DNA of 64,000 nucleotides, from contig CALKBX010000012.1 in NCBI GenBank assembly GCA_937775205.1, positions 1 to 64,000 of the forward strand, written 5' to 3'. Position numbers and translations under genes: made by a program. Below, piece by piece: positions 48,150 through 58,683 of this stretch. The stretch is from an uncultured Verrucomicrobiae bacterium. GTDB taxonomy: Bacteria > Verrucomicrobiota > Verrucomicrobiia > Limisphaerales > UBA1100. Each line of letters begins with the position of its first letter. Within the stretch, counting starts at the first letter, position 1. The notes under the pieces were generated by a model. The model did no database searches, was not told the origin of the DNA, and was given only the letters and a program-made list of their open reading frames with translations.

Positions 48150-48956
48150 ATGGAAACGTTTTACGACACCCACGCGCATTTGACTTTCCCCGATTTCGTG
48201 AAGGACATTCCCGGGCTGCTCGGGCGCGCGGCGGCGGCGGGCGTCACGCGTATCATCACCATCGGCACCGACCTCGAGAGCAGCCACCGCGCCGTGGCCC
48301 TCGCCGAGGCGCACGCGCCGGTGTATGCCGTGGTGGGCTGGCATCCCAATGACCTCGCCGAAGCACCCGATGACGTGCGCCCCGAATTGCGCGAACTCTG
48401 CGCGCACCCCAAAGTGGTGGCCATTGGCGAAACCGGCATCGACCACTTTCGGCTGCCCAGCAGCAACGGCGGCAGCGAGGCGGACGACGCGGCGTGGAAA
48501 GAACGGCAAGTGAACATCTTCCGCCAACAACTGGAGTTGGCTGCTGAGATGAACCTCAACGCCGTGATTCATCAACGCGCCGCGCTGGAGCCCACGCTGG
48601 AAATTTTTGAGGAATACGCCGACCGCGTGCGGGGGCAGTTCCATTGTTTCGTGGATGACGCGGCAAGTATGCGGCGGATTCTTGACCTCGGATCGCTGGT
48701 GAGCTTTACCGGCATTGTGACGTTCAAGAACGCGCAGGAAGTGCGCGACACCGTGGCGGCCACGCCGCTCGACAAATTGATGGTGGAAACCGATAGCCCT
48801 TTTCTCGCGCCGATGCCTTTCCGCGGCAAGCGCTGCGAGCCGGCGTACACGCGCCACACCGCCGAACGCGTGGCGGAAGTGAAGGAGGTGTCATTGGCCG
48901 AATTGAGCGAAGCCACCTGCGCCACGGCGCATGGGTTTTTCCCGAAGCTCAATTAG
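48150..48956 (+). CDS. tatD: TatD-family metal-dependent hydrolase/DNase
   Basis: 268 residues from ATG 48150, an amidohydrolase-fold barrel. Metal ligands are H8 and H10 in DTHAHL, E94 in IGETGIDHFR, the histidine of VIHQRA and of QFHCFVDD, and the Asp of VETDSPFLAP near residue 213. Homologues act as 3'-5' exonucleases or D-aminoacyl-tRNA deacylases. The ending lies four bases inside the convergent membrane-protein gene. Intact. Confidence 0.93.
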   Translation: METFYDTHAHLTFPDFVKDIPGLLGRAAAAGVTRIITIGTDLESSHRAVALAEAHAPVYAVVGWHPNDLAEAPDDVRPELRELCAHPKVVAIGETGIDHFRLPSSNGGSEADDAAWKERQVNIFRQQLELAAEMNLNAVIHQRAALEPTLEIFEEYADRVRGQFHCFVDDAASMRRILDLGSLVSFTGIVTFKNAQEVRDTVAATPLDKLMVETDSPFLAPMPFRGKRCEPAYTRHTAERVAEVKEVSLAELSEATCATAHGFFPKLN

Positions 48957-49786
48957 CGCAGCCACGCTGCCAAGTGCGAGGGCGTGAGAGCGAGGCTCAA
49001 TCCGTAAGCAATTGTCAGAGCCACGATGGGGGCGAAATCCACCTTGCGCGTTTCCCACGGCAGAATGCGCAGGGGGTTGAGAAGTCGTTTGCCGGATTCA
49101 TCCACCGTTTTCCAGAACGCTTGCCCGCCAAAATACACGTAGCTGTTCAGTAAATACAACGCGAGCAGAGTCATGATCAAATAAATCATCGCACGCAAAT
49201 CCAGCAGCACCAGTGCCGGGATTTGGTGGGTGTAATTGCCGCCCACGGCATCGGCCATGTGGGAGCGGATGCCAATACCGAGCATCCATTCCAGTTCCAC
49301 CGCATGCAATCCCACCGCCATTGCCAGAGCCGCAGCGCATTGGGCGAGGGGCGGCAGGTTGCCAAGCCACCCGAACTGGGCTTTGAGAAATCCACGCCAG
49401 CTCACGGCAGAATCGGTAGTGGGTTTAACAAGAACCAGCAACGCGAGGCAAAAATATAGCGCCACCATCCAGCGCCCGAAACTGAGTATGGAATACGCCA
49501 GCGCGCGCGGGAAAAAGTCGCTTCGGAAATGTGGCGAATCTAAAACCAGATTCATGGAGGGGATCCAATCCAGCCCCGGGCCGAATTGATTGTAAAAAAC
49601 CGCCCGCCCGCCGAGCAACGCCAGCAGCATGAGTAGGTAAATCCAAGAGAGCCGATACACCGGCCCTTGGCGGGGCGTGGGGCCGGCGAGATTGCGCGGG
49701 GGTTGGCTGCGCGGCATCGTGCCTGTCCGCCAACTGACCCACAGCAGCAGCCCGGCGAGATTCAAAATGCTATGCAGCCAATCCAT
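48953..49786 (-). CDS. Multi-pass membrane protein, possibly YggT-related
   Basis: 277 residues with about six hydrophobic segments: MDWLHSILNLAGLLLWVSW, LSWIYLLMLLALLGGRA, MVALYFCLALLVLV, CAAALAMAVGLHAVEL, LRAMIYLIMTLLALYLL and IVALTIAYGLSLAL. The stretch LLNPLRILPWETRKVDFAPIV near the C-terminus resembles the P-R-x-x-P...D-x-SP pattern of YggT proteins, which would make the whole a double-YggT-like protein, but the match is weak. It starts 12 bases after the sucD stop and reads on the same strand, so it may be the last gene of the TCA operon. Confidence 0.7.
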   Translation of the reverse strand: MDWLHSILNLAGLLLWVSWRTGTMPRSQPPRNLAGPTPRQGPVYRLSWIYLLMLLALLGGRAVFYNQFGPGLDWIPSMNLVLDSPHFRSDFFPRALAYSILSFGRWMVALYFCLALLVLVKPTTDSAVSWRGFLKAQFGWLGNLPPLAQCAAALAMAVGLHAVELEWMLGIGIRSHMADAVGGNYTHQIPALVLLDLRAMIYLIMTLLALYLLNSYVYFGGQAFWKTVDESGKRLLNPLRILPWETRKVDFAPIVALTIAYGLSLALTPSHLAAWLR

Positions 49787-49798
49787 CCGGCGCGCAGG

Positions 49799-50689
49799 CT
49801 ACATCATTTTCAGCAGCGTGTCGGCCATTTCCGAAGGGGTTACCGCCACGCCAATGCCCGCTTCGCGGAAGGCTTCCTGTTTGGCTTCGGCCGTGCCTTT
49901 GCCGCCGCTGACAATGGCCCCCGCGTGCCCCATGCGGCGGCCGGGAGGGGCGGTGGCGCCGGCGATGAATCCGGCGATGGGTTTGGTGCAGTGCGCCTTG
50001 GCCCATGCGGCGGCTTCTTCCTCGGCGGTGCCGCCGATTTCGCCGATCATGATAATGCCCGTGGTTTCGGGGTCGTCATTGAAAAGTTTCAACACATCGA
50101 GATGCGTCATCCCCGGCACGGGATCGCCGCCGATGCCCACGCAGGTGGATTGCCCCACACCGCGGCTGGTGAGTTGCCACACCGCCTCGTAAGTGAGCGT
50201 GCCGCTGCGGGACACCACGCCGATATTTCCCTTTTTGTGAATGTAACCGGGCGCGATGCCGATGCGGCAGCCGCCGCTGGAATCTTCGCCGTCGCCGGGC
50301 GTCACCACGCCGGGGCAGTTGGGGCCGAGCAAAATGGTGGAGCTGTCTTTCAGCGCGTCTTTCACCTCAATCATATCGCGCACCGGAATGCCCTCGGTGA
50401 TGCAGACTACCAAATCCAGCCCGGCCGCCGCGCCCTCGAGAATGGCATCGGCAGCAAAAGGCGGCGGCACAAAAATCGCGCTGGCCGTAGCACCGGTTTC
50501 GGCCATGGCCTCGGCCACACTGTCAAAAACAGGAACGGTGTCGGCGAACATCTGCCCGCCCTTGCCGGGCGTGACCCCGGCCACGAGCTGCGAGCCGTAG
50601 TCGAGGCTCAGCTGCGCGTGTCGTCCGCCAAAGCCGCCGGTGATGCCTTGGACGAGAAACTTGGTGTTGGGTTTTACTAGGATTGACAT
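49799..50689 (-). CDS. sucD: Succinyl-CoA ligase, alpha subunit
   Basis: 296 residues. CoA-binding Rossmann domain with [64 protein letters not shown], and the phosphohistidine H255 in [11 protein letters not shown]. It makes succinate plus ATP or GTP from succinyl-CoA with SucC. It lies 5 bases downstream of sucC, the normal order. Short hydrophilic inserts such as GDGEDSSGG near residue 133-140 add slightly to the E. coli length. Confidence 0.96.
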   Translation of the reverse strand: MSILVKPNTKFLVQGITGGFGGRHAQLSLDYGSQLVAGVTPGKGGQMFADTVPVFDSVAEAMAETGATASAIFVPPPFAADAILEGAAAGLDLVVCITEGIPVRDMIEVKDALKDSSTILLGPNCPGVVTPGDGEDSSGGCRIGIAPGYIHKKGNIGVVSRSGTLTYEAVWQLTSRGVGQSTCVGIGGDPVPGMTHLDVLKLFNDDPETTGIIMIGEIGGTAEEEAAAWAKAHCTKPIAGFIAGATAPPGRRMGHAGAIVSGGKGTAEAKQEAFREAGIGVAVTPSEMADTLLKMM

Positions 50690-50694
50690 GGGAT

Positions 50695-51897
50695 TTATTT
50701 CACTGCGGCCACGGATTTTTTAGCGCCTTCGGATAAACTGTCGGCAGTAATGAGCGTCAGCCCCGATGCGGCGAGGGTGGCGCGGCCGGCTTCGACGTTG
50801 TTGCCTTCGAGGCGGACCACGAGAGGGAGGGTCAGTTGGGTTTCCTGCACGGCGGCCACGATGCCTTCGGCGATGGTGTTGCAGTTCATGATGCCGCCAA
50901 AAATGTTCACGAGGATGGCTTGCACGTTGGGATCGCCCACGATGATTTCGAAGGCGGCTTTCACTTGCGCTTGGGTGGCGCCGCCGCCCACGTCAAGAAA
51001 GTTGGCGGGGTCGCCGCCGTAATGTTTGATGGCGTCCATGGTGGCCATCGCGAGGCCGGCGCCGTTGACGAGGCAGGCGATGTTGCCGTCGAGCTTGATG
51101 TAGTTGAGGCCGTGACCGGCGGCTTCCACCTCGAGCGGGTCTTCCTCCGAAAGATCACGCATCGCGACGATGTCCGGATGGCGAAAGAGGGCGTTATCGT
51201 CGATGGACATTTTGGCATCGAGCGCAACCACCGCCTCGGTGCCGTCTTCATTTGTGATGAGGGCCAGTGGATTGATTTCCAACATCGAGCCGTCGCATTC
51301 GTGCCAGGTTTTATAGAGCGCTCCCAACAGGCTGGCGGTTTGTCCGATGAGCCGGCCGCGCAGGCCCAGCGCGATGGCGATTTTGCGGCCTTGGTGGGGT
51401 TGCAATCCCAGCGCGGGGTCGATGACTTCTTTGATGATTTTTTCGGGTGTCTTTTCCGCGACCTCTTCGATGTCCATGCCGCCTTCGGCGCTGGCCATCA
51501 CGATGGGTTTGCCCAGTGCGCGGTCGAGCAGCACGGCGACGTAAAACTCGCTCTTAATGTCCTGTGCGGAAGTGATGAGCAGACGATTGACTTGTTTGCC
51601 CGCTTCACCGGTTTGTTTTGTCACCAGCACATTGCCGAGCATCGCTTCGGCTTTGGCGGTGGCGTCCTCCACGCTGTCGGCCAAATGCACGCCGCCTTTG
51701 AAGCCATCTTTGAAAGTTCCTTTGCCGCGGCCGCCGGCGTGGATTTGGCTTTTCACCACCACGCGCGCATTGCCTGCGTCAAAAAGTTTTGCGATTGCCG
51801 CCTTGGCTTCGTCGAGGTTGGTGGCGGGTTCGCCCGGCGGGATTCGCACGCCGTGGCGTTCCATCAACTCTTTGGCTTGATATTCGTGAAGATTCAT
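50695..51897 (-). CDS. sucC: Succinyl-CoA ligase, beta subunit
   Basis: 400 residues from ATG 51897 ([20 protein letters not shown]), with ATP-grasp features: [82 protein letters not shown] and [11 protein letters not shown]. The preference for ADP or GDP cannot be told. It is the middle gene of gltA-sucC-sucD. The gap of 67 bases from gltA is larger than that to sucD. Confidence 0.96.
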   Translation of the reverse strand: MNLHEYQAKELMERHGVRIPPGEPATNLDEAKAAIAKLFDAGNARVVVKSQIHAGGRGKGTFKDGFKGGVHLADSVEDATAKAEAMLGNVLVTKQTGEAGKQVNRLLITSAQDIKSEFYVAVLLDRALGKPIVMASAEGGMDIEEVAEKTPEKIIKEVIDPALGLQPHQGRKIAIALGLRGRLIGQTASLLGALYKTWHECDGSMLEINPLALITNEDGTEAVVALDAKMSIDDNALFRHPDIVAMRDLSEEDPLEVEAAGHGLNYIKLDGNIACLVNGAGLAMATMDAIKHYGGDPANFLDVGGGATQAQVKAAFEIIVGDPNVQAILVNIFGGIMNCNTIAEGIVAAVQETQLTLPLVVRLEGNNVEAGRATLAASGLTLITADSLSEGAKKSVAAVK

Positions 51898-51964
51898 AAG
51901 TAGAAAAACAGCGCCCCTGCTATGCGACAAGGGCGGAGCGGGGGCAAGAAATTTGTGCGCGCGG

Positions 51965-53116
51965 TTATCGTTCGCCGAGGGACACCCACGGCTTGCCGTC
52001 TTTGCCGGCGTATTGAGCTTTGGGGCGGATGAGGCGGTTGCCGTCGAGGTGTTCGAGGACGTGGGCGGTCCAGCCCGCGGTGCGCGCGATGGCGAATATG
52101 GGGGTGAATAAATCGGTGGGAATGCCGAGGCTGTAGTAAACTGTAGCCGAATAAAAATCGACGTTGGCGTTGAGGTTCTTTTTCTCGAGCATCAATTCGG
52201 CGATGCGCTCGCTCATTTGGATCCACTTTGGCTCGCCCAATTCATTGGTGAGTTTCTGCGCCATTCGCTTTAGGTGCGGCGCGCGTGGGTCGAGCGTGGT
52301 GTAAACGCGATGGCCGATGCCCATAATTTTTCGTTTGTGCGTGAGGCAATCCTCGACATAAGCATCCACCTTTTCCAAATCGCCAATCGCGTGCAGCATC
52401 TTGATAACGCCTTCGTTGGCGCCACCGTGAAGCGGGCCTTTCAGCGTGCCGATGGCGCTGGTGATGGCGCTGTAAACATCGCTAAGCGTGGCGATGGTGA
52501 CGCGGCTGCTGAAGGTGCTGGCGTTGAAGCCGTGGTCGGCGTGGAGAATGTAGCAAATATCAATCGTGCGCTCCATGTCCGCACTCGGTTTTTCGCCATT
52601 GATGAGCCAAAGAAAATTGGCGGCCTCGCCGAGGGTGGAATCGGATGCGAGCAATTCCTTGCCTTGCCGATACCGGTGGAAGGTGGCGATGAGCACGGGG
52701 ATTTGCGCGATGAGGCTGAGGGATTTATCACGCGCGAGGGCGATGTCTTCGCCGGTTTCCGGCGTGGCATCATAACAGCCTAGTGCGCTGACGGCCGTGC
52801 GCAGCACGTGCATCGGCGCGGCCTCGGTGGGCATGGTGCGGATGAGGTTGAGGACGCCTTGCGGGATTTCGCGGCGGCTTGCGAGGTCTTGTTTCAGCGC
52901 GGTCAATTCATCCGGGATAGGCAGTCGCTTGTGATGAAGTAAGTGAATGACTTCTTCAAAACAGGCATTTTCCGCAAGGTCGTTGATGTTATAGCCGCAA
53001 TAAACCAACTCGCCGAGATCGCCGCGCACGTCGCTCAGTTCCGTCTCGGCGGCCACTACGCCGGCCATTCCTTTATCGATCGGTTCCGCTGTCATTCCTG
53101 ATTCGCTCATTGTCAT
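51965..53116 (-). CDS. gltA: Citrate synthase
   Basis: Condenses acetyl-CoA with oxaloacetate. 383 residues from ATG 53116 (ATG 53110 is an alternative). Catalytic residues are H230 in GPLHGGANEG, H269 in GIGHRVY, and D320 in NVDFYSATVYY, with HADHGFNAST at about 192-201. The short form (about 380 residues) matches the Gram-positive/archaeal type II family and not the long NADH-regulated enzyme. A separate mdh is at 1.8-2.8 kb. Confidence 0.95.
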   Translation of the reverse strand: MTMSESGMTAEPIDKGMAGVVAAETELSDVRGDLGELVYCGYNINDLAENACFEEVIHLLHHKRLPIPDELTALKQDLASRREIPQGVLNLIRTMPTEAAPMHVLRTAVSALGCYDATPETGEDIALARDKSLSLIAQIPVLIATFHRYRQGKELLASDSTLGEAANFLWLINGEKPSADMERTIDICYILHADHGFNASTFSSRVTIATLSDVYSAITSAIGTLKGPLHGGANEGVIKMLHAIGDLEKVDAYVEDCLTHKRKIMGIGHRVYTTLDPRAPHLKRMAQKLTNELGEPKWIQMSERIAELMLEKKNLNANVDFYSATVYYSLGIPTDLFTPIFAIARTAGWTAHVLEHLDGNRLIRPKAQYAGKDGKPWVSLGER

Positions 53117-53179
53117 AGCTATTTGCTCCCAAAAGCAGGGGGTTGAGGTCGGAGAACTTAAAAAAACCAGCACGTTGCG

Positions 53180-53836
53180 TCAAGCTTTCCGCAACACCAG
53201 AAACAGCTCATCACCCACCTGTTTGCGAGATTTCAAGGTGAAGTGCGCGGCATTTTTGAGCTGCGCGAAACCGAGGCCATCGGCGATCGTGGATGCATCC
53301 CGCCCTCCAAATATACGCGGGCACACAGTAAGGTTCACCTCATCGACCACTCCCGCGCGGAAGAGCGAATCATTTAATTGCCCGCCCCCTTCGCAAAGCA
53401 GCCGTTTTATGCTCCATTTTTTATAAAGCCATTTGAGAGTGCGCTTGAAATCGATTTCCTCTTTTCCGCAAATCTCAACGGCACTAGCAAGAAATCGAAG
53501 CTCTTTCAATCGCGACTGGCTAATGCGTTCGGTGGTGAGCACCAACGTCGGCGCGCCAAGTGTGCAGAAAATTTTATGCTTCGCATTCACTTGGCCGCTG
53601 CCGCTGGCAATGATGCGTAAGGGTGGTTTCATTTTGGGCTTTGGGCCGGGGCCGAGGGTGACGTTGGGTTGGGCGTTGAGCGTGCCCGCGCCGGTGAGGA
53701 TGGCGTCGGCTCTATCGCGCAGGGCGAGCAAGTGCGCGTGATCCGCGCGACTGCCAAAAGTGGACACCGCGCGATTCGCGCTGGCGATTTTGCCATCGGC
53801 GGTCATCGCCATATTGATGGAAACGTGCGGACGCAT
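53180..53836 (-). CDS. RibD C-terminal-type reductase
   Basis: 218 residues, DHFR-like fold of the RibD reductase domain, without the deaminase half. Seen are HVSINMAMTADGKIA, DRADAILTGAGTL, LRIIASGSG, RLLCEGGGQLNDSLF and VDEVNLTVCPRIFGG. It may reduce 5-amino-6-ribosylamino-uracil-phosphate in riboflavin synthesis, or a related pyrimidine. ATG 53836 overlaps the queA stop as TGATG, suggesting coupled translation, though no functional link with queuosine is clear. Confidence 0.87.
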   Translation of the reverse strand: MRPHVSINMAMTADGKIASANRAVSTFGSRADHAHLLALRDRADAILTGAGTLNAQPNVTLGPGPKPKMKPPLRIIASGSGQVNAKHKIFCTLGAPTLVLTTERISQSRLKELRFLASAVEICGKEEIDFKRTLKWLYKKWSIKRLLCEGGGQLNDSLFRAGVVDEVNLTVCPRIFGGRDASTIADGLGFAQLKNAAHFTLKSRKQVGDELFLVLRKA

Positions 53837-54942
53837 CACAGAATCAACATCGCATCGCCGTAGCTGAAGAAGCGATACTTTTCGCGAATGGCCTCAGCGT
53901 ACGCCTCGAGCATCCGTTGGCGTCCGCTCAATTCGCCCGGCGCGGCAAAGGCGCTTACCAGCATCAGTAGCGTGGATTGCGGCAGATGAAAATTAGTGAG
54001 GAGTCCATCCACCACTTTGAAATCACGCGGCGGATAAATGAAAATATCCGTGCTGCCCGAAGTGGCGTCGAGCAGTTGAATGTCTGCCGCCACGCTTTCG
54101 AGCACGCGCACCGTGGTCGTTCCCACAGCAATGACGCGCCGCCCATCGGCTTTTGCGGCATTGATGGCAGCGGCGGTTTCGGCGGGCAAAGTGAATCGCT
54201 CCGAATGCATTCGATGCTCCGTCAGTGCGTCCACCTTCACCGGCGCAAAAGTGCCGAGGCCGACGTGGAGGGTCACGGTGTGGGTTTCCACTCCTCGCGC
54301 GCGGAGTTGCTCAAGGAGCGGCTCCGTAAAGTGCAGCCCCGCAGTGGGCGCGGCGACGGAACCGGCGGGGTTGGCGTACACCGTTTGGTAGCGCTCGGCG
54401 TCTTCGCTCGTTTGCCCGTGCCCGTGCGCATCGCGGCGGATGTACGGTGGCAAGGGCATCTCGCCTAGCGCATCTAGCTCAGCCAACAAATCTTCTGTGC
54501 CATCAAAGCGCAATCGCGCATGGCCTTCCGTGTTTTTTTCCAGCACCTCCGCCGTGAACGGGGTAGGGCGGCCTTGGTTATCGAATAGCTCTATTTTTGT
54601 ATTCGGTGGCAGTCGTTTGCCGGGGCGAACCATCGCCCACCACGTGGCATCGCGCGCGGGCTCGGTGAGCAGCATTTCCACCGCGCCACCGCCAACCCCT
54701 TTGCGTCCACGCAGACGGGCGGGGATGACGCGGGAATTGTTCATCACCAGCACATCACCGGCGCGCAGGAATTGCGGGAGGTCGGTGAATTGACGGTGGG
54801 CGAGCGTGCCCTCAGCCCTCTCTATATATAGCAGACGCGACCCATCACGGTCGGGAGCAGGTTTTTGAGCAATCAAATCAGGCGGCAGAATGAAGTTGAA
54901 ATCAGCCGTTTTCAGGGGTTCCGCCTGATTTTCAGTGCTCAC
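53836..54942 (-). CDS. queA: tRNA preQ1(34) S-adenosylmethionine ribosyltransferase-isomerase QueA
   Basis: Forms epoxyqueuosine on tRNA. About 368 residues from GTG 54942; the frame is open further upstream, but TADFNFILPPDLIAQKPAPDRD is the normal beginning. Other signs are MNNSRVIPARL, GHARLRF, MPLPPYIRRD, NPAGSVAAPTAGLHFT, LHVGLGTFAPVK, DGRRVIAVGTTTVRVLES, IFIYPPRDFKVVDGLLTNFH and STLLMLVSAFA. Intact. It diverges from mraZ across a 163-base gap. Confidence 0.94.
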   Translation of the reverse strand: MSTENQAEPLKTADFNFILPPDLIAQKPAPDRDGSRLLYIERAEGTLAHRQFTDLPQFLRAGDVLVMNNSRVIPARLRGRKGVGGGAVEMLLTEPARDATWWAMVRPGKRLPPNTKIELFDNQGRPTPFTAEVLEKNTEGHARLRFDGTEDLLAELDALGEMPLPPYIRRDAHGHGQTSEDAERYQTVYANPAGSVAAPTAGLHFTEPLLEQLRARGVETHTVTLHVGLGTFAPVKVDALTEHRMHSERFTLPAETAAAINAAKADGRRVIAVGTTTVRVLESVAADIQLLDATSGSTDIFIYPPRDFKVVDGLLTNFHLPQSTLLMLVSAFAAPGELSGRQRMLEAYAEAIREKYRFFSYGDAMLIL

Positions 54943-55030
54943 GGGCGGAATTGAGCCATTTTTTTGGAGAAAACGCGAGCATTGGGCAAATGAAGCGAAA
55001 GAAAAATAACACAAAAAACCAACAAAAATG

Positions 55031-55100
55031 TTGACGAATGTGAATAAGTGTCACTAAGGTGTTGCGCTGTGTGGCAAAGTGGGTTAAAGGTGTATCACGC
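55031..55100 (+). promoter_or_regulatory. Putative mraZ promoter and repeat operator
   Basis: TTGACG at 55031-55036 could be a -35 box, with a weak -10 in TAAGGT near 55055-55060. The heptamer AAGGTGT occurs at 55056 and again at 55087, 31 bases apart, with a GTGG-containing word between (GTGTGGCAAAGTGGG). Spaced G-rich direct repeats ahead of mraZ are where MraZ binds its own promoter in other bacteria. Support is by position and pattern only. Confidence 0.35.
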
Positions 55101-55105
55101 AAACG

Positions 55106-55570
55106 ATGTCAGACGATACGGTCAACATGCCTGTTTATTACAATTCGCTCTATCGACATGGAGTGGATGGCAAGCGGCGTGTGCAGGTGCCGGCCAAGTG
55201 GCGGCCGTCGCGGCCGGACGTGGAGTTTACTTTGATCGTGTGGCCGAAGTCGGCGCACGGCCCTTGCTTGCGGGTTTTGCCACCGGAGCAAATGAGCAAC
55301 TTGATGGCGGACATTAATGCGATGAGCAATGACGACCCAAACAAGGTAGTGCTCAAACGCTTCATCGGCAGCGAGAGCGCGCAAGTGCCCTTGGACAAAG
55401 CGGGCCGAATTTGTTTGCCCGAGGAAATGGCGAAAGTCGCCAGTATTAAAAAGGACGCAGTGCTGGTAGGTTTGTTGGATCGATTTGAAATTTGGAACCC
55501 GACCCGTTACAGCGCCGTGCGCGGCGAAGACCAAGTGATGGCCGGCGCGGCCTTCACATTGATGGAGTAA
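55106..55570 (+). CDS. mraZ: Transcriptional regulator MraZ
   Basis: 154 residues with two SpoVT/AbrB-like beta domains: RHGVDGKRRVQVPAKWRP near the N-terminus and QVPLDKAGRICLPEEMAKVA with LVGLLDRFEIWNPTRY in the second half. It normally represses the division and cell-wall cluster from its own promoter. ATG 55106 is chosen; no better start lies nearer the first domain. It is followed not by rsmH, as usual, but by a gene for a large secreted protein. Confidence 0.92.
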   Translation: MSDDTVNMPVYYNSLYRHGVDGKRRVQVPAKWRPSRPDVEFTLIVWPKSAHGPCLRVLPPEQMSNLMADINAMSNDDPNKVVLKRFIGSESAQVPLDKAGRICLPEEMAKVASIKKDAVLVGLLDRFEIWNPTRYSAVRGEDQVMAGAAFTLME

Positions 55571-55626
55571 CGGCGGGTGAGAAGTGTTCTGCCATTCGGC
55601 AGGCGCCAAGGAGGTGGGTAACGTGG

Positions 55627-55650
55627 TGACCGGGGCAAGCGCCCCGGTCA
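55627..55650. promoter_or_regulatory. Perfect stem-loop between mraZ and the secreted-protein gene
   Basis: The stem TGACCGGGGC pairs exactly with GCCCCGGTCA around an AAGC loop. It lies 57 bases after the mraZ stop and 20 bases before the next ATG. No T-run follows directly, so a simple intrinsic terminator is unlikely; an attenuator or mRNA processing site is possible. Confidence 0.6.
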
Positions 55651-55669
55651 TCGCGGCCCCATTAATAAA

Positions 55670-58600
55670 ATGAGGAAAAATTGGAAAAGCCGCTGCAAGC
55701 TGGCCTTCGTGCTGGCGGTGCTGTGCCTGTCGCCCATCGTCGCCCGGGCGTTTGTGCTGATCGGCCCAACGAACCCCTCAATTGCCTCACAGGGAAGACT
55801 GGCTAACGGTGCTGCCGCGGGCACTGCGGCGGTTCCTAACGCCAATTTGGGTGATCCCTTGGGTCGCCCCACTCCGGTGAAGGAGTTTAACCGGTGGAAT
55901 TATCCCGAGTTGACCTACGCGTTTGACAGCACCTTCATCCGCTACTTTCGGGCACAATGGCATGGCGGCGGTCAGTAACGCGTTTACAGTGCTGAACGAT
56001 TTCTTTGAGCCGGCGGACAAGGCATACACCAATGGTGTTAGTTCGATGAACCTAATCACGGAATACGATCAGCACTTTTCCACGTGGGAATTTAATCCCA
56101 CAGCTAATGTCAACAGCGTGACAGATATGGAGTCCATCACGCTGGGGCTGCTGGTGAACCAGTTAGGGCTTAGGCAATCCGCACCGATACTGTTTTGTGA
56201 TCCACGATGTAATCGGGTTACGCGGCGGCAGGTAACACGGGCACCTTCCAGGTGACCATGCGGAATTATGACCCGTACACCTATCAGCCCACGTCAGTGA
56301 TAAACGGCGTGACGCACAGTTATTGGTTGTATAACAATAGCCCGGCCAACACTGCAAATATCACTATCTGGGATGCGGTGGAATACACGGTGGGCAGCGA
56401 TAATCAGTACAGTGCAATCGCGGCGATTCGGGATGTGATTAATTTTGGTGGGCTGTCCTGGCCCTCGGTGGCGCCCACAGTTTTTCGCACACCGGGCGTG
56501 TTTTTTCGGCCGGATTACGCGGGGAATACTCGCCGGCCCCGCCCAATGTGGGAGGCAGGATTCGGGATAAGCCACGGCACACACTTGACCTTTGATGATG
56601 CGGGTGGATTGAAATATCTTATACCGTACAAATAACGTAGTGTTCGAGACGCTGGATGCTTCGGTGACATTGGTGACACGCCGCAAATATGAATCCTGTG
56701 TCGGCGTCGGCAGCGGGCGCTGTGCCCCCAAATTCACCCTTCCTTACCCCACAACGGCGTACCATTTCGGGGTTAATTGCGGGAGGGATTACGCCAGCGG
56801 CCGCGACGGGCGGTAGCGGTTCGCCCAAACCCAACCGGGCTGGTGGGTGGTGCAGCAGCAGGAGCGGTTTCGGCCAATGCCCTGCGAGGCGGAGTTAACA
56901 AGATCAAATTCACTTATCGCGCATTTGATTCGCTAATTGGGGCAGGATTACTTGCCCCATACAACAGTGTGGACGGATGTATTCATTACTAACGCCGTTG
57001 AAAATGCAGCAATGGTTCACGGAAGCCCGCCATATTTTTCGCAAGTGGTCTCTCGTACCACAACCATTCCAGATATTATTTTTATAGCAAATGATTTGGG
57101 TGTTATTGCGAACACGATTCCGGTCATCAATTTACCGGACACTACAGGTTGGACAACGCTAACCGCGCCCAATACACAACAGGGAGCCGTGGCATTAATG
57201 CAGGGACCTGGGACGATTCTACGTCCAGCGGCGGCGACGTCGATTCAATATATTTTCACTACGCGCGCACCTTTCCATCAAGTTGTTTGGACAGGAGAGC
57301 CTGGGATTGAGGGTAACTTTGTAACCCAATTTCAATGGGGATGGGTAACCAATACTGGGCCGGAAGATTTTGTGACGTTCCCGGAATCCGACATTACGCA
57401 AATGGAAGCCGTCACGGCTCCATCAGGCACACCGCCAACGATTGCCCATATTGATATTTTGAACGGAGCAACCGGTGAAATTAGAGCTGACGGAACAGTG
57501 AATCGATCGCTCGATACAATATATATTTACGGGTCGCGCACGGACACGGTCACGGAAATTCAAATAATAGATGGCGGCGGAACAACCATCGTGCAAAAGA
57601 TTAATCCACGTTCATATATTATGAGCGACCAGCTGATTAAGCTGCCACCGGGAATTTTGTCCAGCACCTCTGAGAATGCGGTGGCGAGGTTAATCCGGTT
57701 AGTGAATCCACAAGGGGAAAGTGCGATATACGATTTTGCGGTTATCTCGGCGGGTGTTCCTTTGGTTCAAAGCACCCAGTATGACGGATTGCCTTTAAAT
57801 ACGCGGAAAAGCCTGCTGATTCGCGGTAGTGGCTTTACCACTGCGGCTGGGGCTTTCGCGAATCAGATTGAATTTTACGATGACAACAATGTAACAAATT
57901 ATGAATTAGTGCTGCCAAATTACAATATTATTACCTCCCCGGATGATAATGCGAGTGGCAAAAAATGGACGGTGACGGACACAACAATATTTATCCCAGC
58001 AGATTATTTTTGGGATAACAATGTGACGTTTTACGGGAACAGAACAGGATTGATTAACACAGCAATTCGCAGTGATGGAAACAATACAGATGTAGCCGTG
58101 CATACGTTTGGTCGTAACATACGTGTGACGCGGTCGGATGGGGCACGTAGTCCCGCTCGGCCCAATGTTCATAAATTCACACACATTGGAATTGGTGGAG
58201 ATCGGGCAGTTGTCGGCCAGACATGGCCAGTTATTAAAGAGGTGTTCACTACCGCAACTATTCCAACTTTAATTTCTACTGATGATGCCAACCGGACTTG
58301 GGTGCGGGGAAATGATGCAGATATCCTTACAATTCGAGGTACTGGGTTAGATTTGGCTCTTATCCATTTATTTTGTGGATGGAGATGGAAACCTAATTCA
58401 GTCAACCGATAATAACGGTCTTCCCCCCCGGGCCTTAAGTCTAAGAAACACAGTGGAAACGAGTGCGTTGGCGGCCGGGGTTTCACTGCAAGCATGGCCA
58501 GCCGGCGGATTGGACGGTTTTGAATTGACGATTCGTCCAACAACTTTCGGAATTAACGGGAATGCATTATTTGATACTCAGGCGGGAACTAACTTGAGCC

Positions 58601-58680
58601 CTCGCCGGCGGGTGGTAATCAGAACTCCATTTGGGACGGCGATTGGGCCGCCGGGAAGTTACCTGTTTATCCAAAACTGA
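55670..58680 (+). CDS. Large secreted protein inserted in the division cluster (indels)
   Basis: A roughly 1,000-residue exported protein read in several frames. ATG 55670 gives a signal peptide (LAFVLAVLCLSPIVARA). Pieces continue as MAAVSNAFTVLNDFFEPAD, NYDPYTYQPTSVINGVTHSY, TRRKYESCVGVGSGRCAPKF and a 490-residue stretch from 56937, then GDGNLIQSTDNNGLPPRAL to the stop at 58680. Breaks are near 55953 (a T-run), 56170, 56240, 56530-56640, 56810-56930 and 58370. The 3' half has Ig-like/IPT-type beta repeats (LLIRGSGFTTAAGAFANQIE; ILTIRGTGLDLALIHLF). Function unknown; probably an extracellular or envelope-surface protein. DNA is AT-richer than the window average. Confidence 0.65.
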
Positions 58681-58683
58681 TGC

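Noticed and set aside
50836..51903. A 355-codon open frame on the plus strand
   Set aside because: Antisense to sucC; composition is typical of a complement-strand shadow.
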